Assembly: GCF_900110105.1 (NCBI RefSeq)
Contig: NZ_FOCL01000001.1
Coordinates: 434,001-498,000 of the forward strand
From: Mucilaginibacter gossypiicola
GTDB lineage: Bacteria; Bacteroidota; Bacteroidia; Sphingobacteriales; Sphingobacteriaceae
Length of the DNA stretch: 64,000 nt
Reading direction: 5' to 3'
Both the position numbers and the translations under genes were made by a program. Under the pieces are notes generated by a model. The model was not told where the DNA came from. It was given only the letters and a program-made list of their open reading frames with translations, and did not search any database. Of this stretch, positions 26,670-35,834 are shown piece after piece (the first letter of the stretch is position 1; each line of letters begins with the position of its first letter).

Positions 26670-27362
26670 CTACTTGATCCGGTATCCAACTCCTACACCT
26701 ACTACCCATGGCCTGATCTTAACGTCGGCGTTAATGTTTTTTAATACCGGGGCCAGCGACTGATTACCGCCCGGGGTAAGGTTAGCGGCGTTGACCGTAG
26801 CGTTGGTATTAAGGAAAAGTTTTTTGATATCGATGTTCAGGAATACCGTTTTAGTGATGTCATAATCAATACCAGCCTGCGCTGCAAAAGAGAATTTATT
26901 TTGATAATCTATCGCCTGCACAACGGGACCTTTATCGGCATTATAAAATATGGTATAATTTGCACCTGCGCCGATGTATGGTTTAAATGCTATACCTGTC
27001 GGCAAATGGTATTGCAAAGTTAAGGTTGGTGGTAACAGCCATACCTTGCCAAGGTTAACATCGGCGGAGGAGCCGCCACCTATGGCCGTAAGGTTTGAAC
27101 CCTGTGTTTTTACTTTATGTTTTGAGGTACCGAGGATCAGTTCGGCAGAGAAGTTTTTGGCAAAGAAATAGGTAATATCCAGCTCGGGTATATATGCATT
27201 ACTGATATTGATATCGCCACCTATAACACCGATTTTGGCACTTTCCTGTGGTAATATACCTACTGCCCGCAAGCGAATATCCCACTCATTTTTTTGCTGG
27301 GCAAAACTGTTTAACGCGCTAAACAGGCAGATAGTCAATACAGATAGTTTTAAAGTTTTCAT
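26670..27362 (-). CDS. OmpW-family outer-membrane protein
   Basis: 230 residues from ATG 27362; the open frame continues upstream but crosses the promoter. A signal peptide (MKTLKLSVLTICLFSALNSFAQ) precedes an eight-stranded barrel with OmpW landmarks: WDIRLRAVGILPQES, PELDITYFFAKNFSAELILGTSKH, LWLLPPTLTLQYHLP and a C-terminal VGVGYRIK. OmpW forms a small hydrophobic channel, and in several bacteria it responds to oxygen or stress through FNR. Here the best-formed promoter of the local FNR-type set lies upstream. Confidence 0.85.
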   Translation of the reverse strand: MKTLKLSVLTICLFSALNSFAQQKNEWDIRLRAVGILPQESAKIGVIGGDINISNAYIPELDITYFFAKNFSAELILGTSKHKVKTQGSNLTAIGGGSSADVNLGKVWLLPPTLTLQYHLPTGIAFKPYIGAGANYTIFYNADKGPVVQAIDYQNKFSFAAQAGIDYDITKTVFLNIDIKKLFLNTNATVNAANLTPGGNQSLAPVLKNINADVKIRPWVVGVGVGYRIK

Positions 27363-27386
27363 AATATATGGATTTGAATTATGGCT

Positions 27387-27451
27387 CAAAACTATAGGCA
27401 GTGCGTGACTGCTGCCATGATGGCAAACAGCCTGTTTGCTGATGCTTATCA
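27387..27451 (-). promoter_or_regulatory. FNR-type promoter of the OmpW-like gene
   Basis: A perfect-core box TGAT-GCTT-ATCA lies at 27440-27451, with a perfect TAnnTTTG element (TAGTTTTG, 27394-27387 on the - strand) 55 bp away centre to centre. This is the clearest example of the shared architecture. Confidence 0.65.
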
Positions 27452-27593
27452 TTGCCATAAAGGATAATAAAACGATTAGTTGCAATACCCTTATGAAACA
27501 ATGATAAAGGTTACTATCGCAAACGACCCTGGTCACATGATCATCAATAAGTTTGGCCTAACCTTACAGCGTTATTATTTATCTAACTTATTT

Positions 27594-27950
27594 ATGATCA
27601 TTTACCAACACTTTACATTTGATGCCGCCCATTTTTTACCGCATGTTCCCGAGGGCCACAAATGCCGGAACTTACATGGGCACACCTATCATCTTACCCT
27701 TTACATTGCCGGCGAAATATTAGAGCGGGAGGGCTGGATCCTGGATTTTTCTGACCTGAAGGCAATCGCCGCTCCGGTGATCGGAATGCTTGACCATGCC
27801 CTGTTAAATAGCATAGAAGGGCTTGAAAATCCGACAGCCGAGCTTTTGGCTATCTGGATCTGGCGGCAAATAAAACCCTTATTGCCCGGATTGAGAAAGA
27901 TAGAATTGAAAGAGACACCGGCATCTGGCGTAATATATGAGGGTGAATAA
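27594..27950 (+). CDS. queD: 6-pyruvoyl-tetrahydropterin synthase / QueD family enzyme
   Basis: 118 residues from ATG 27594; upstream in-frame starts would give a non-homologous extension. Zinc ligands are seen in FDAAHFL and NLHGHTYHL, the catalytic Cys in HKCRNLHGH, and DFSDLK, LDHALLN and ELKETP complete the family pattern. QueD makes 6-carboxy-tetrahydropterin on the queuosine/7-deazaguanine pathway. No other queuosine gene is nearby, so its position beside the respiration genes seems incidental. Confidence 0.87.
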   Translation: MIIYQHFTFDAAHFLPHVPEGHKCRNLHGHTYHLTLYIAGEILEREGWILDFSDLKAIAAPVIGMLDHALLNSIEGLENPTAELLAIWIWRQIKPLLPGLRKIELKETPASGVIYEGE

Positions 27951-28016
27951 ACAAAAGCCAGGTATTTAAATGTAGATCCAGGTATTAGGTTGTGATACAG
28001 GCTATATTGGGCTTAG

Positions 28017-28074
28017 GGTCACGTAGAATGGTGACCGCAGTCATTATTTTCGCCTGTAAAAACAGGCAGTTTTG
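28017..28074 (+). promoter_or_regulatory. Candidate regulatory region of the universal-stress gene
   Basis: GGTCAC (28017-28022) and GTGACC (28031-28036) form an inverted repeat. The second arm overlaps an FNR-like box TGAC-CGCA-GTCA (28032-28043, two core mismatches). A -7-like CAGTTTTG lies at 28067-28074, identical to that of ccoI, but only 33 bp from the box, so the geometry differs from the 55-bp set. Confidence 0.35.
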
Positions 28075-28100
28075 TGGTATAAAACAATCACACTCAAAAC

Positions 28101-28958
28101 ATGAAAACACTGCTTGTTGCTACCGATTTTTCAGCTAATGCAAGGCATGCTGCTGAATATGGCTATCACCTGGCCAAACACATCAAAGCTAACATCGTAC
28201 TCTGTAATGCGGTTATTGTTCCTGCCGAAATGCCTCAATCAGGCACTATAGTATGGCCAATGGATGATCTTGAACTGTTGCTGCTGGACAGTACTACCGG
28301 CCTCGAAAACTTAAAATCAGATTTAGAAATGACTAACCACCCTGACGGGTTCAAGCCCGGAATCACGCTCAAAAACGAATCGGGCATTGTAACTGATGTT
28401 GTAGAAAGTTATGTGGAAAGCCACCCGGTTGATTTGGTGGTAATGGGTACCCACGGCGACGGGATGAGCAGTTTTTTATTGGGTAACCACAGCAAAAATA
28501 TGATTGAAGCCACCACTAAACCCTTAATGCTCATCTCGCCCGAAACGCAGTTCGCACCGCTTAAAAAAATAGCATTCGCAACAGATTTTACCGATCCGAA
28601 AAATGATGTGGAGAGTTTGTTTCATTTAATACCCTTTGCTAAAACATTAGGCGCACAAATTTTACTGACCCATATTTATGATGGCGAAACAATACCCGAA
28701 GCGTTGAAGGAAACCATTGCCAACTTCATGACAGAAGTATCCAATAAAGCCAATTATCCGCATATCTATTATCGCAGCGTCCGCAACAGCCAGGTTGAGG
28801 CTGGTTTGAGCTGGCTATGTGAGCATGGACAGGTTGATCTGCTGGTAATGGTGCACAGGCCACATAGTTTCGTCCACCGGTTATTGAAAAGCAGTCATAG
28901 CGAGAAAATGGCTGGTCGCCTCAATATTCCGCTATTAGTATTTCCCGCCAAAAAGTAA
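28101..28958 (+). CDS. Tandem-domain universal stress protein
   Basis: 285 residues with two UspA folds. The first starts MKTLLVATDFSANARHAAEYG and ends with the nucleotide loop GTHGDGMSSFLLGNHSKNMI. The second starts KKIAFATDFTDPKNDVESL and lacks a full glycine loop (MVHRPHSFVHRLLKSSHSEKM). Such proteins often accumulate under oxygen limitation. An FNR-like site upstream and the alcohol dehydrogenase 31 bases downstream fit an anaerobic-response unit. Confidence 0.88.
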   Translation: MKTLLVATDFSANARHAAEYGYHLAKHIKANIVLCNAVIVPAEMPQSGTIVWPMDDLELLLLDSTTGLENLKSDLEMTNHPDGFKPGITLKNESGIVTDVVESYVESHPVDLVVMGTHGDGMSSFLLGNHSKNMIEATTKPLMLISPETQFAPLKKIAFATDFTDPKNDVESLFHLIPFAKTLGAQILLTHIYDGETIPEALKETIANFMTEVSNKANYPHIYYRSVRNSQVEAGLSWLCEHGQVDLLVMVHRPHSFVHRLLKSSHSEKMAGRLNIPLLVFPAKK

Positions 28959-28989
28959 ATCGTTCATTATCATTTATAAAAGTAAAGAT

Positions 28990-30033
28990 ATGCTGCCTAA
29001 AACAATGAAAGCCGCGGTGATCCATCAATTTGGTCAACCGCTTCAAATAGAGGAAATGCCTGTGAAAGAACCGGGCGAAAACCAAATATTGGTAAAAGTT
29101 ATTGCTTGCGGTGTATGCCACACCGATTTGCACGCTTGTGAGGGCGACTGGCCTGTAAAACCCAAAATGCCGCTGATACCCGGACACGAGGCCATTGGTT
29201 ATGTAGCCGCACTTGGCCGTAACGTAAAAAATGTTAAGGAAGGCGACATAGTAGGAGTGCCGTGGTTATACAGCGCCTGTGGATGCTGCGAATTTTGTAT
29301 AACAGGCTGGGAAACGCTTTGCGATTCGCAACAGAACGGGGGGTATAGCGTAGATGGTGGCTTTGCAGAGTATTTAATTGCGGATTCACGTTATATAGCC
29401 CATTTTCCGGCTAATACAAACTTCATGGAGATGGCGCCTATCATCTGCGCGGGTGTTACAGTTTATAAAGGCATAAAAGAAACCGAAGCCAAACCCGGCG
29501 AATGGATTGCTATTTCGGGTATTGGCGGGTTAGGGCACCTCGCTGTTCAATATGCCAGGGCTATGGGCATGCATGTAGCTGCAATTGATATAGCTAATGA
29601 CAAGCTGCAATTGGCCAGGGATTTGGGTGCCGACTTAACGGTAAATGCCCTAAAGCAGGATCCCAAAGAATTCCTTAAAAAACACACGGGAGGCATGCAT
29701 GGCGTGTTGGTTACAGCGGTTTCGCCTGTTGCTATTAAACAGGGGATCTCGGTATTGAGGAAAAAAGGTACTATCGCTTTAAACGGGTTACCTAAGGGTG
29801 ATTTTGAACTGCCGATTTTTGAATCTGTTTTAAACCGGTACACTGTTCGAGGTTCTATTGTTGGCACCAGGAAAGATATGCAGGAAGCTATTGAATTTGC
29901 ATTAGACGGTAAAGTGAAAGCCACTGTTCATGCCGCCAGTCTGGATGATATTAACCAGGTATTTGACAGAATGAAAGCAGGGGAGATAGAGGGCAGAACG
30001 GTGCTGGATATAGCCAACCCTGGGGTGAGTTGA
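28990..30033 (+). CDS. Zinc-dependent alcohol dehydrogenase (AdhP/AdhA type)
   Basis: 347 residues; ATG 29002 is an alternative start. Medium-chain dehydrogenase features are the catalytic zinc ligands in CGVCHTDLHACEGDWP and PGHEAIGYV, the structural zinc Cys set CGCCEFC plus the Cys in WETLC, and the NAD motif GIGGLGHLAVQYA. The family oxidises or reduces short primary alcohols and aldehydes. Probably cotranscribed with the universal-stress gene, so ethanol-forming fermentation at low oxygen is a fair inference. Confidence 0.9.
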   Translation: MLPKTMKAAVIHQFGQPLQIEEMPVKEPGENQILVKVIACGVCHTDLHACEGDWPVKPKMPLIPGHEAIGYVAALGRNVKNVKEGDIVGVPWLYSACGCCEFCITGWETLCDSQQNGGYSVDGGFAEYLIADSRYIAHFPANTNFMEMAPIICAGVTVYKGIKETEAKPGEWIAISGIGGLGHLAVQYARAMGMHVAAIDIANDKLQLARDLGADLTVNALKQDPKEFLKKHTGGMHGVLVTAVSPVAIKQGISVLRKKGTIALNGLPKGDFELPIFESVLNRYTVRGSIVGTRKDMQEAIEFALDGKVKATVHAASLDDINQVFDRMKAGEIEGRTVLDIANPGVS

Positions 30034-30041
30034 ATGCTCAA

Positions 30042-31451
30042 CTAACTCAAAAGTGACGCTATGGTTTTTATGGCATTGTCGATTTTATTGTTCCATAGCG
30101 GGCAATAGTTAATGCGAATACATTGGTGATAGATGTTGGAAGCTGAGAAAATATGACCGGGGCATATACCAATGCCTTTAGCCAGTGCCGCTTTTTGCAG
30201 CGCAAAAGCGTCTGTTGTTATCGGTAATTCAATCCATACGCTTAGCCCTCCCTGTGGTATGGAGAGGCGGGTTTCTTTAGGGAAATAGCCTGAAATAGTG
30301 CCTACATACTTTACCATTTGCGACTGAAGGGACAGGCGCATTTTCCTGATATGTTTGTCATATTGTCCGCTTTCCAAAAATCTGCCTATAGCATCCTGCA
30401 GCACACCGTTTGTTGAAATATTTGAGCCGAATTTTAATTTTTCGAGCTCATGATGATACTTCCCGGCAGAAACCCATCCTACTCTAAACCCGGGTGCAAG
30501 TGTTTTTGAGAAGGATGAACAATACAATACATTATCATATGTGTCGTACGCCTTTGCGGGAAGATTATTCCCGTGGTAATTTAATTCGCCTAATGCATCG
30601 TCTTCAATAAGGGGAATATTGTGTTCGCCCAATAAATTAACCAGTTCTATTTTATTGGACTGAGGCATAGCACAACCTGTTGGGTTATGACAGGTGGGCA
30701 TAAAAATGCAGACCGATATATTGTTATTGGCAATTGCCGCACGAAGATTATCTAAACGTAACCCGGTTTGCGTATCGATACCTATTTCAAGTGCTTTTAG
30801 GCCTCTTTGTTCCAGGCTTTGTAAAATCCCATGATAAGTTGGAGATTCTACGGCGACGATATCGCCCGGTTTGGCAATTGCATCAAGGCAAAGGTTAATG
30901 GCCTCCATGCAGCCGTTGGTAACAAGTATATGTTGCTGGTCAATGCTATTGGGCCATTCAAACGCGCGCCTGGCAATTTGTTTCAATAACCGGGGATGAC
31001 CGTCAACCAATGGGTATTGGTAATTTTCGTTTCTTGTCTCACTTAAAGCGGCCGTAACATACTTATTTAGCTTGATTACCGGTAAATGTTCATTAACCGG
31101 CGCCAGAATAGAAAAGTTCACGATTCCGTTTTCTTTTGCATTTTTCATCATAGCAGCGGCCATCCCGGTTATTTCAACTACCGCCGGCAAAGCCGCGTTT
31201 TGCTTTAAATGGGGCGCATTTAATGTTCTGGGCGGTACATTGACTACATAGCCCGATTTTGGTTTGGAAAAAATTAAACCTTTCGCTTCAAGTATAGCAT
31301 AAGCCTGAAAAACTGTATTTAAGCTCACTTTCAGCTCACGGCTTACCTGGCGAACCGACGGCACTTTATCGCCCGGTTGCAAATCGAGCATTTTAATGGT
31401 TTCCTCTATTTTGGATGCCACTTGCTCGTATCGAAATATCCTACCCGGCAT
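30042..31451 (-). CDS. MocR-type regulator: GntR winged helix fused to an aminotransferase-like domain
   Basis: 469 residues. The N-terminal winged helix (PGDKVPSVRQVSRELKVSLNTVFQAYAILEAKGLI) is of the GntR type. The rest is a fold-type I PLP domain with NPTG in THNPTGCAMP and the PLP lysine in SSFSKTLAPGFRVGW. MocR proteins sense PLP-reactive metabolites and usually control a divergent neighbour. Here that is the dehydrogenase starting at 31595, with the short inverted repeat at 31502-31516 between them. Confidence 0.92.
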   Translation of the reverse strand: MPGRIFRYEQVASKIEETIKMLDLQPGDKVPSVRQVSRELKVSLNTVFQAYAILEAKGLIFSKPKSGYVVNVPPRTLNAPHLKQNAALPAVVEITGMAAAMMKNAKENGIVNFSILAPVNEHLPVIKLNKYVTAALSETRNENYQYPLVDGHPRLLKQIARRAFEWPNSIDQQHILVTNGCMEAINLCLDAIAKPGDIVAVESPTYHGILQSLEQRGLKALEIGIDTQTGLRLDNLRAAIANNNISVCIFMPTCHNPTGCAMPQSNKIELVNLLGEHNIPLIEDDALGELNYHGNNLPAKAYDTYDNVLYCSSFSKTLAPGFRVGWVSAGKYHHELEKLKFGSNISTNGVLQDAIGRFLESGQYDKHIRKMRLSLQSQMVKYVGTISGYFPKETRLSIPQGGLSVWIELPITTDAFALQKAALAKGIGICPGHIFSASNIYHQCIRINYCPLWNNKIDNAIKTIASLLS

Positions 31452-31501
31452 GATTTTGATAATTAAGCATTAAAATAAATACACAAAAGACAGAAAAAAA
31501 T

Positions 31502-31516
31502 AGTTTATCACAAACT
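31502..31516. promoter_or_regulatory. Possible operator between the MocR-type gene and its divergent neighbour
   Basis: Inverted repeat AGTTT-ATCAC-AAACT in the 143-base divergent intergenic region. The symmetry is short and the assignment rests only on location. Confidence 0.25.
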
Positions 31517-31594
31517 GATCTCATTTTTTTTGTAAAATCTGAATCTGTTTTATGATTTAAATAACAAGGAAATTTGGATTATAAAAACAAGAAT

Positions 31595-32626
31595 ATGTCA
31601 AAAGAAAAATCGACGATGAAAGCATGGCAATCAAACGCTTTCGGTTTAGAAAACTTAAAATTGGTCCAGGTTGCAATTCCCTCACCAAAAACCCATGAAA
31701 TATTGATCAAAGTTGGCGCTGTGTCACTCAACTTTCGCGATAAAGCTATTATTGATGGAATTTATTCACCGGAAATGATTCCTTTTCCATTTATTCCTGT
31801 TTCGGATACTGCCGGAACTGTGGTAGCTGTTGGAACTGACGTACAGAAGTTTAAAGTAGGCGACCGGGTAATTTCCCACCTTTACTCTCATTGGATGGAC
31901 GGTAAGCCCGCTCACAATGAGCCGGAATTTTGCTTAGGGGCACCATTACCCGGAGGCCTGGCCGAGTATATGATCCTTGAAGCAGAGTCGGCGGTAGCCG
32001 CACCTGCTTCACTAACTGACGAAGAAGCCTCTACGCTTCCAATCGCAGCCCTTACCGTATGGTTTGCTCTTGTTAATCATGGCAACCTGCAACCCGGGGA
32101 AACGGTTGTATTACAGGGTGCCGGCGGGGTATCAATATTTGGAATTCAGATTGCCCACGCTTTGGGCGCCCGCGTAATTGTTACTACCAGCAGTGATGAA
32201 AAAGGCCAAAAAGCGAGGACACTTGGAGCTGATGAGATCATTAACTATGTAACAACACCCAATTGGGCTAAAGAGGTAAACAGGCTAACCAATGGCATCG
32301 GAGCCGACCATATTTTAGAAGTTGTTGGCGGCGAAGGTTTGAATGATTCGGTTGAAGCAACCAGGGTGGCCGGACAAATTACAGTTATTGGATTTCTTGC
32401 CGGACAAACCACTGCGCTGAACCTAATGCCTGTGATTTTTAAGCAAACCAAAATTCAAGGCATTGCAGTTGGCCATTTGAAAGCACTTGAAGAGATGAAC
32501 AAGGCATTTGATAAATATAATATCAAGCCGGTTATTGAAAAAGTATATCCATTTGAAGACGCAGTTGAGGCCTACCAGCACCTGGCAAAAGGTGCATTTG
32601 GTAAAATCGTGATCAAAGTTTCATAA
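31595..32626 (+). CDS. NAD(P)-dependent medium-chain alcohol dehydrogenase / quinone-reductase-like
   Basis: 343 residues from ATG 31595; a TTG upstream gives only seven extra residues. The MDR pattern is seen in VSLNFRDKAII, PFPFIPVSDTAGTVVAVG and the nucleotide motif LQGAGGVSIFGIQIA. The catalytic zinc cysteines are absent, placing it with zinc-independent quinone-reductase-like members. It is divergent from the MocR-type regulator and likely its target. A strong hairpin terminator follows. Confidence 0.85.
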   Translation: MSKEKSTMKAWQSNAFGLENLKLVQVAIPSPKTHEILIKVGAVSLNFRDKAIIDGIYSPEMIPFPFIPVSDTAGTVVAVGTDVQKFKVGDRVISHLYSHWMDGKPAHNEPEFCLGAPLPGGLAEYMILEAESAVAAPASLTDEEASTLPIAALTVWFALVNHGNLQPGETVVLQGAGGVSIFGIQIAHALGARVIVTTSSDEKGQKARTLGADEIINYVTTPNWAKEVNRLTNGIGADHILEVVGGEGLNDSVEATRVAGQITVIGFLAGQTTALNLMPVIFKQTKIQGIAVGHLKALEEMNKAFDKYNIKPVIEKVYPFEDAVEAYQHLAKGAFGKIVIKVS

Positions 32627-32693
32627 ATCGCGCGATGGATTCATGTGTTGCCCGGGAAGACAGTTGTTGTCTGCCGGGGAATGTGTAAAAATA

Positions 32694-32726
32694 AAAACCG
32701 CTGCTAATTGGATTAGGAGCGGTTTT
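32694..32726. terminator. Bidirectional intrinsic terminator
   Basis: Near-perfect palindrome: AAAACCGCT (32694-32702) and AGCGGTTTT (32718-32726) enclose CTAAT-TGG-ATTAG. It is followed by TTATTTTTA on + and preceded by an A tract, so it can end the dehydrogenase transcript and the convergent kinase transcript. A second GC-rich hairpin precedes it near 32651-32679. Confidence 0.8.
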
Positions 32727-32822
32727 TATTTTTAAAGTGCCCGGAGGTAGCGAAAGATTATATTGGATTAGTTCTTATGTTAGATAATTAATTTTTTCTC
32801 AAAATAGATCCGGTTTTCAAAA

Positions 32823-35800
32823 TTACTTTTTTTCGACAGTTATTAAGGTCCCACTGCCCGGAGATGAATTATAATGAAGCACATAATTAATTTGCTCGGC
32901 CCTGTTTTTCATACTATTTAGGCCGTAGCCATTTGATTTATTGGAGATATCAAACCCTAACCCATCATCTGATATTGAGAATAGAATCTTTTTATTAGTC
33001 CCTGGTTTGACTATGACTTTTATTGTTTGGCATTCAGCATACTTAAAGGAATTGTTTATTGCCTCTTTTGCTATTAATAAAAGGTTCCTTTTTTCCGTTT
33101 TTGATATATTGGGGTTGCCGAGCTCAGGTTCAATGTAGCATTCTAATTTTATTTGATTGGCATGGGCAATTGGGGTAGCAAACTTTTTAACTCTATCTAA
33201 TAGTTCGTTCATATCATCCCGCGAATCTTCTAAAACCCAAAGCATATCCCGCAGACCACCTGTAGTACTGGTTATCAATTTTTCGATTTCTTTTAAATAG
33301 GAGATATTTTGTTTCTTTTCGATAGCCAGGTGGGTAAATATTTTAATTGAGTTTAATGTGCTGCCTAAGTCATCATGCAGGTCATTGGCAATGTCCCTTC
33401 TTATTTGTTGCTGGATTTTAATTTGTTTAATGCGATAATGGTAAAAGGCATTTAAAATTATTACACCTAATACTACCATTGCAAGTTTAAAAAACCAAGT
33501 TTCAAACCATTTGGGTTCAATTTTTACAATGAGTGTTTTAGGATAACTCCAATAACCATCCTCATTCGCCGCCTTTAGTTCAATGGTGTAGGTATTGGGA
33601 GGAAGGCCTATAATATTTATCAGATCGCGATGGCCATTATTTATCCAGTTGGTTTCAATTTCCTTTATACGATATTTATAGGTTACCCGCTTCGGATCTT
33701 CAAAATTGATTCCGGTAAATGATATCGATATTTGCAACCAGTTATTGGGAATCGTTAACGTCTTTATGTCAAGGCTTGTATTAACAAGATTTTGACCATT
33801 GTCTAACTTTACTTCGACGTTAGCAAGGTAGAGGATGGGAGGGATTTTATTTACAAGCAACTTAGAAGGGTCTATCACTGTAAAGCCATTGATGCCTCCG
33901 GCGTAAATTTTATCATGATAAGCCGTAGCAGTTACCTCTTCGAAGCTGTTCGATTGCAATCCATTTTCAATATAGTAATTTTTGAATTTTTGCGCTTTAA
34001 TATTATAGGACGAAAGTCCGTTATTAGACGTAATTAGCAAACTTGAGTCTCTGATATTAAATATGTTATAAACTCCTTCGTTGGATAACCCGTCTTTTTG
34101 TCTGATAAGCTTCCTGACTTTCCACTTGTCATCTATTTGGATAAGCCCATTCCCATAAGATGCGATCCAATAACTGCGATTGAATTCGCACATGTCGAAA
34201 AATAAGTCAAGCTTTGGATATTTTCTTTCCGAAGCAAAATCCAGGCTTTTTGAAATAGTGAAATCAGCATTGATAACCGTTATAACCTTATCTGATAATA
34301 CCCATAAATTTCCAATCTTGTCATGATAAATATTATTAACCGTATTGGAAGCCAAAGCGGGCGATGAAGATGTGTCAATTTTCTTCACGTAGTGTCGTTT
34401 ATAGTTCCAAATTAAAATGCCATCATCGCACTCTGTACCCATTATTACCACCGAATCCCCCACAAAAACATGGCTATTGACTACATGTGCTTTATAACTT
34501 TTCAACTCTGGATAAATGCTTTCAATAGATTTAATAGTTTTTTTTTTCAGTACATGCATCCCCTGGTTTGTGGAAAGGAAAGCCATGTTGTTGCCTAAAA
34601 AGAAAATATGGTGATACAAGTGTGCCCTGTCTAACGTGGTAAAACTATTATCCCCATGATTTACCAAAGTTAATCCGCTGCTTAAACCACATAAAATGTC
34701 TTTATTAGGTAACACACATATCGAGCGCATGTGCTCAAGTTTGTTTCCTGTTTTTTCATCATAATAATATTTTGCGAAAGGACTACTAATAATTTTCATC
34801 ATCCCAATCCCTTGCTGACAACCTAACCAAATCTTGTCACCATCAAAGTAAATTGATTGCACGTAGTTGATCCATTTACTTTCTGCATCGCCGATACTTT
34901 CGTCATAAACAACATAGTTACTCAAAGCAGAATTGAATTGATATAAATGGCCATTGCCGGAAATTATTATATCATCATGCCGAATAGCTTTTATTGCATC
35001 TATTGGGCAACTATTTAATACTTTTAAATTTTTAACAGGATTATTATCAACTGTTAGTGAGTAAAATCTATCGAAATAAACCGTTCTCAAACCCTGATCA
35101 GTGGCAAACAGAATTTCATTGTTATTGACCAGCGTAAAGTCGTTTACGCGAATAGTATTGCGTCCCAAACGGTCTCCGAGGTCTTTTAACTTAATTTCCT
35201 TTATCTTTTTCAGACTGGTTCCGTTATAAATAACAATGCCATAGCGGGTATAACAAACCCAAACATTATTGAAATTATCCCGTCCAATACAATTGATTTC
35301 GGAATTTATAAAGTGGTTCTGAATCTTTTTTGGAGGGGGAATAAATTGCCATTTTTTCGTGTTTAGTATTTTTAACCCCCGAAAGGAACCTATCCATAAA
35401 TTATTTCCACAATTTGTCATGGTGATGTTCCAATCGTCGTTAGCATAATTCGGGATAGATATATTTTTAATTACATCTCCATTCGTGGTATTTATGACAT
35501 GTAATTGATCTCTGTTTGGTAAAATCCATAACGCTTTATGTATGGTATCTTCAATTATTTTACGTACATCAGGGCCCGATATCCGGTGTTTTGGTAAAGA
35601 TTGTTGGGTGTACGATAAAAAAGATTTACCGTCAAACCTGGTTAAGCAATCTTGTGAAGCTACCCAAAGAAATCCATTTTTATCTTTGATAATTTGCTGT
35701 ATATTGTAGCTTGATAATCCATCGGATTGCCCATATTTCACCAGAGACACCCTGACTTTTTGCTGCGCAATCGAATTCGTACCTAAACTAAGTAACAATA

Positions 35801-35834
35801 AAACTCTGATATGGAAAATTTTCCTGAAAATCAA
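32823..35834 (-). CDS. Propeller/Y_Y_Y sensor histidine kinase (HisKA_3 type)
   Basis: 1003 residues. After a signal peptide (about 1-23) come repeated two-component-regulator propeller blades (IIKDKNGFLWVASQDCLTRFDG and similar). A Y_Y_Y domain (about 690-760), one membrane helix (WFFKLAMVVLGVIILNAFYHY) and a NarL-type kinase follow. The phospho-acceptor is His820 in IANDLHDDLGSTL, and the ATPase contains KEAINNSFKYA and DDGLGF. The architecture resembles hybrid PUL sensors but lacks a receiver and AraC domain. The LuxR-type regulator at 38020 is its likely partner, although three other features lie between. The start codon overlaps the divergent peptidase start by 24 bases. Confidence 0.92.
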   Translation of the reverse strand: MIFRKIFHIRVLLLLSLGTNSIAQQKVRVSLVKYGQSDGLSSYNIQQIIKDKNGFLWVASQDCLTRFDGKSFLSYTQQSLPKHRISGPDVRKIIEDTIHKALWILPNRDQLHVINTTNGDVIKNISIPNYANDDWNITMTNCGNNLWIGSFRGLKILNTKKWQFIPPPKKIQNHFINSEINCIGRDNFNNVWVCYTRYGIVIYNGTSLKKIKEIKLKDLGDRLGRNTIRVNDFTLVNNNEILFATDQGLRTVYFDRFYSLTVDNNPVKNLKVLNSCPIDAIKAIRHDDIIISGNGHLYQFNSALSNYVVYDESIGDAESKWINYVQSIYFDGDKIWLGCQQGIGMMKIISSPFAKYYYDEKTGNKLEHMRSICVLPNKDILCGLSSGLTLVNHGDNSFTTLDRAHLYHHIFFLGNNMAFLSTNQGMHVLKKKTIKSIESIYPELKSYKAHVVNSHVFVGDSVVIMGTECDDGILIWNYKRHYVKKIDTSSSPALASNTVNNIYHDKIGNLWVLSDKVITVINADFTISKSLDFASERKYPKLDLFFDMCEFNRSYWIASYGNGLIQIDDKWKVRKLIRQKDGLSNEGVYNIFNIRDSSLLITSNNGLSSYNIKAQKFKNYYIENGLQSNSFEEVTATAYHDKIYAGGINGFTVIDPSKLLVNKIPPILYLANVEVKLDNGQNLVNTSLDIKTLTIPNNWLQISISFTGINFEDPKRVTYKYRIKEIETNWINNGHRDLINIIGLPPNTYTIELKAANEDGYWSYPKTLIVKIEPKWFETWFFKLAMVVLGVIILNAFYHYRIKQIKIQQQIRRDIANDLHDDLGSTLNSIKIFTHLAIEKKQNISYLKEIEKLITSTTGGLRDMLWVLEDSRDDMNELLDRVKKFATPIAHANQIKLECYIEPELGNPNISKTEKRNLLLIAKEAINNSFKYAECQTIKVIVKPGTNKKILFSISDDGLGFDISNKSNGYGLNSMKNRAEQINYVLHYNSSPGSGTLITVEKK

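Noticed and set aside
32823-35834. Hybrid two-component sensor controlling a polysaccharide locus
   Set aside because: Propeller and Y_Y_Y domains fit, but there is no receiver or AraC domain and no susCD pair adjacent.
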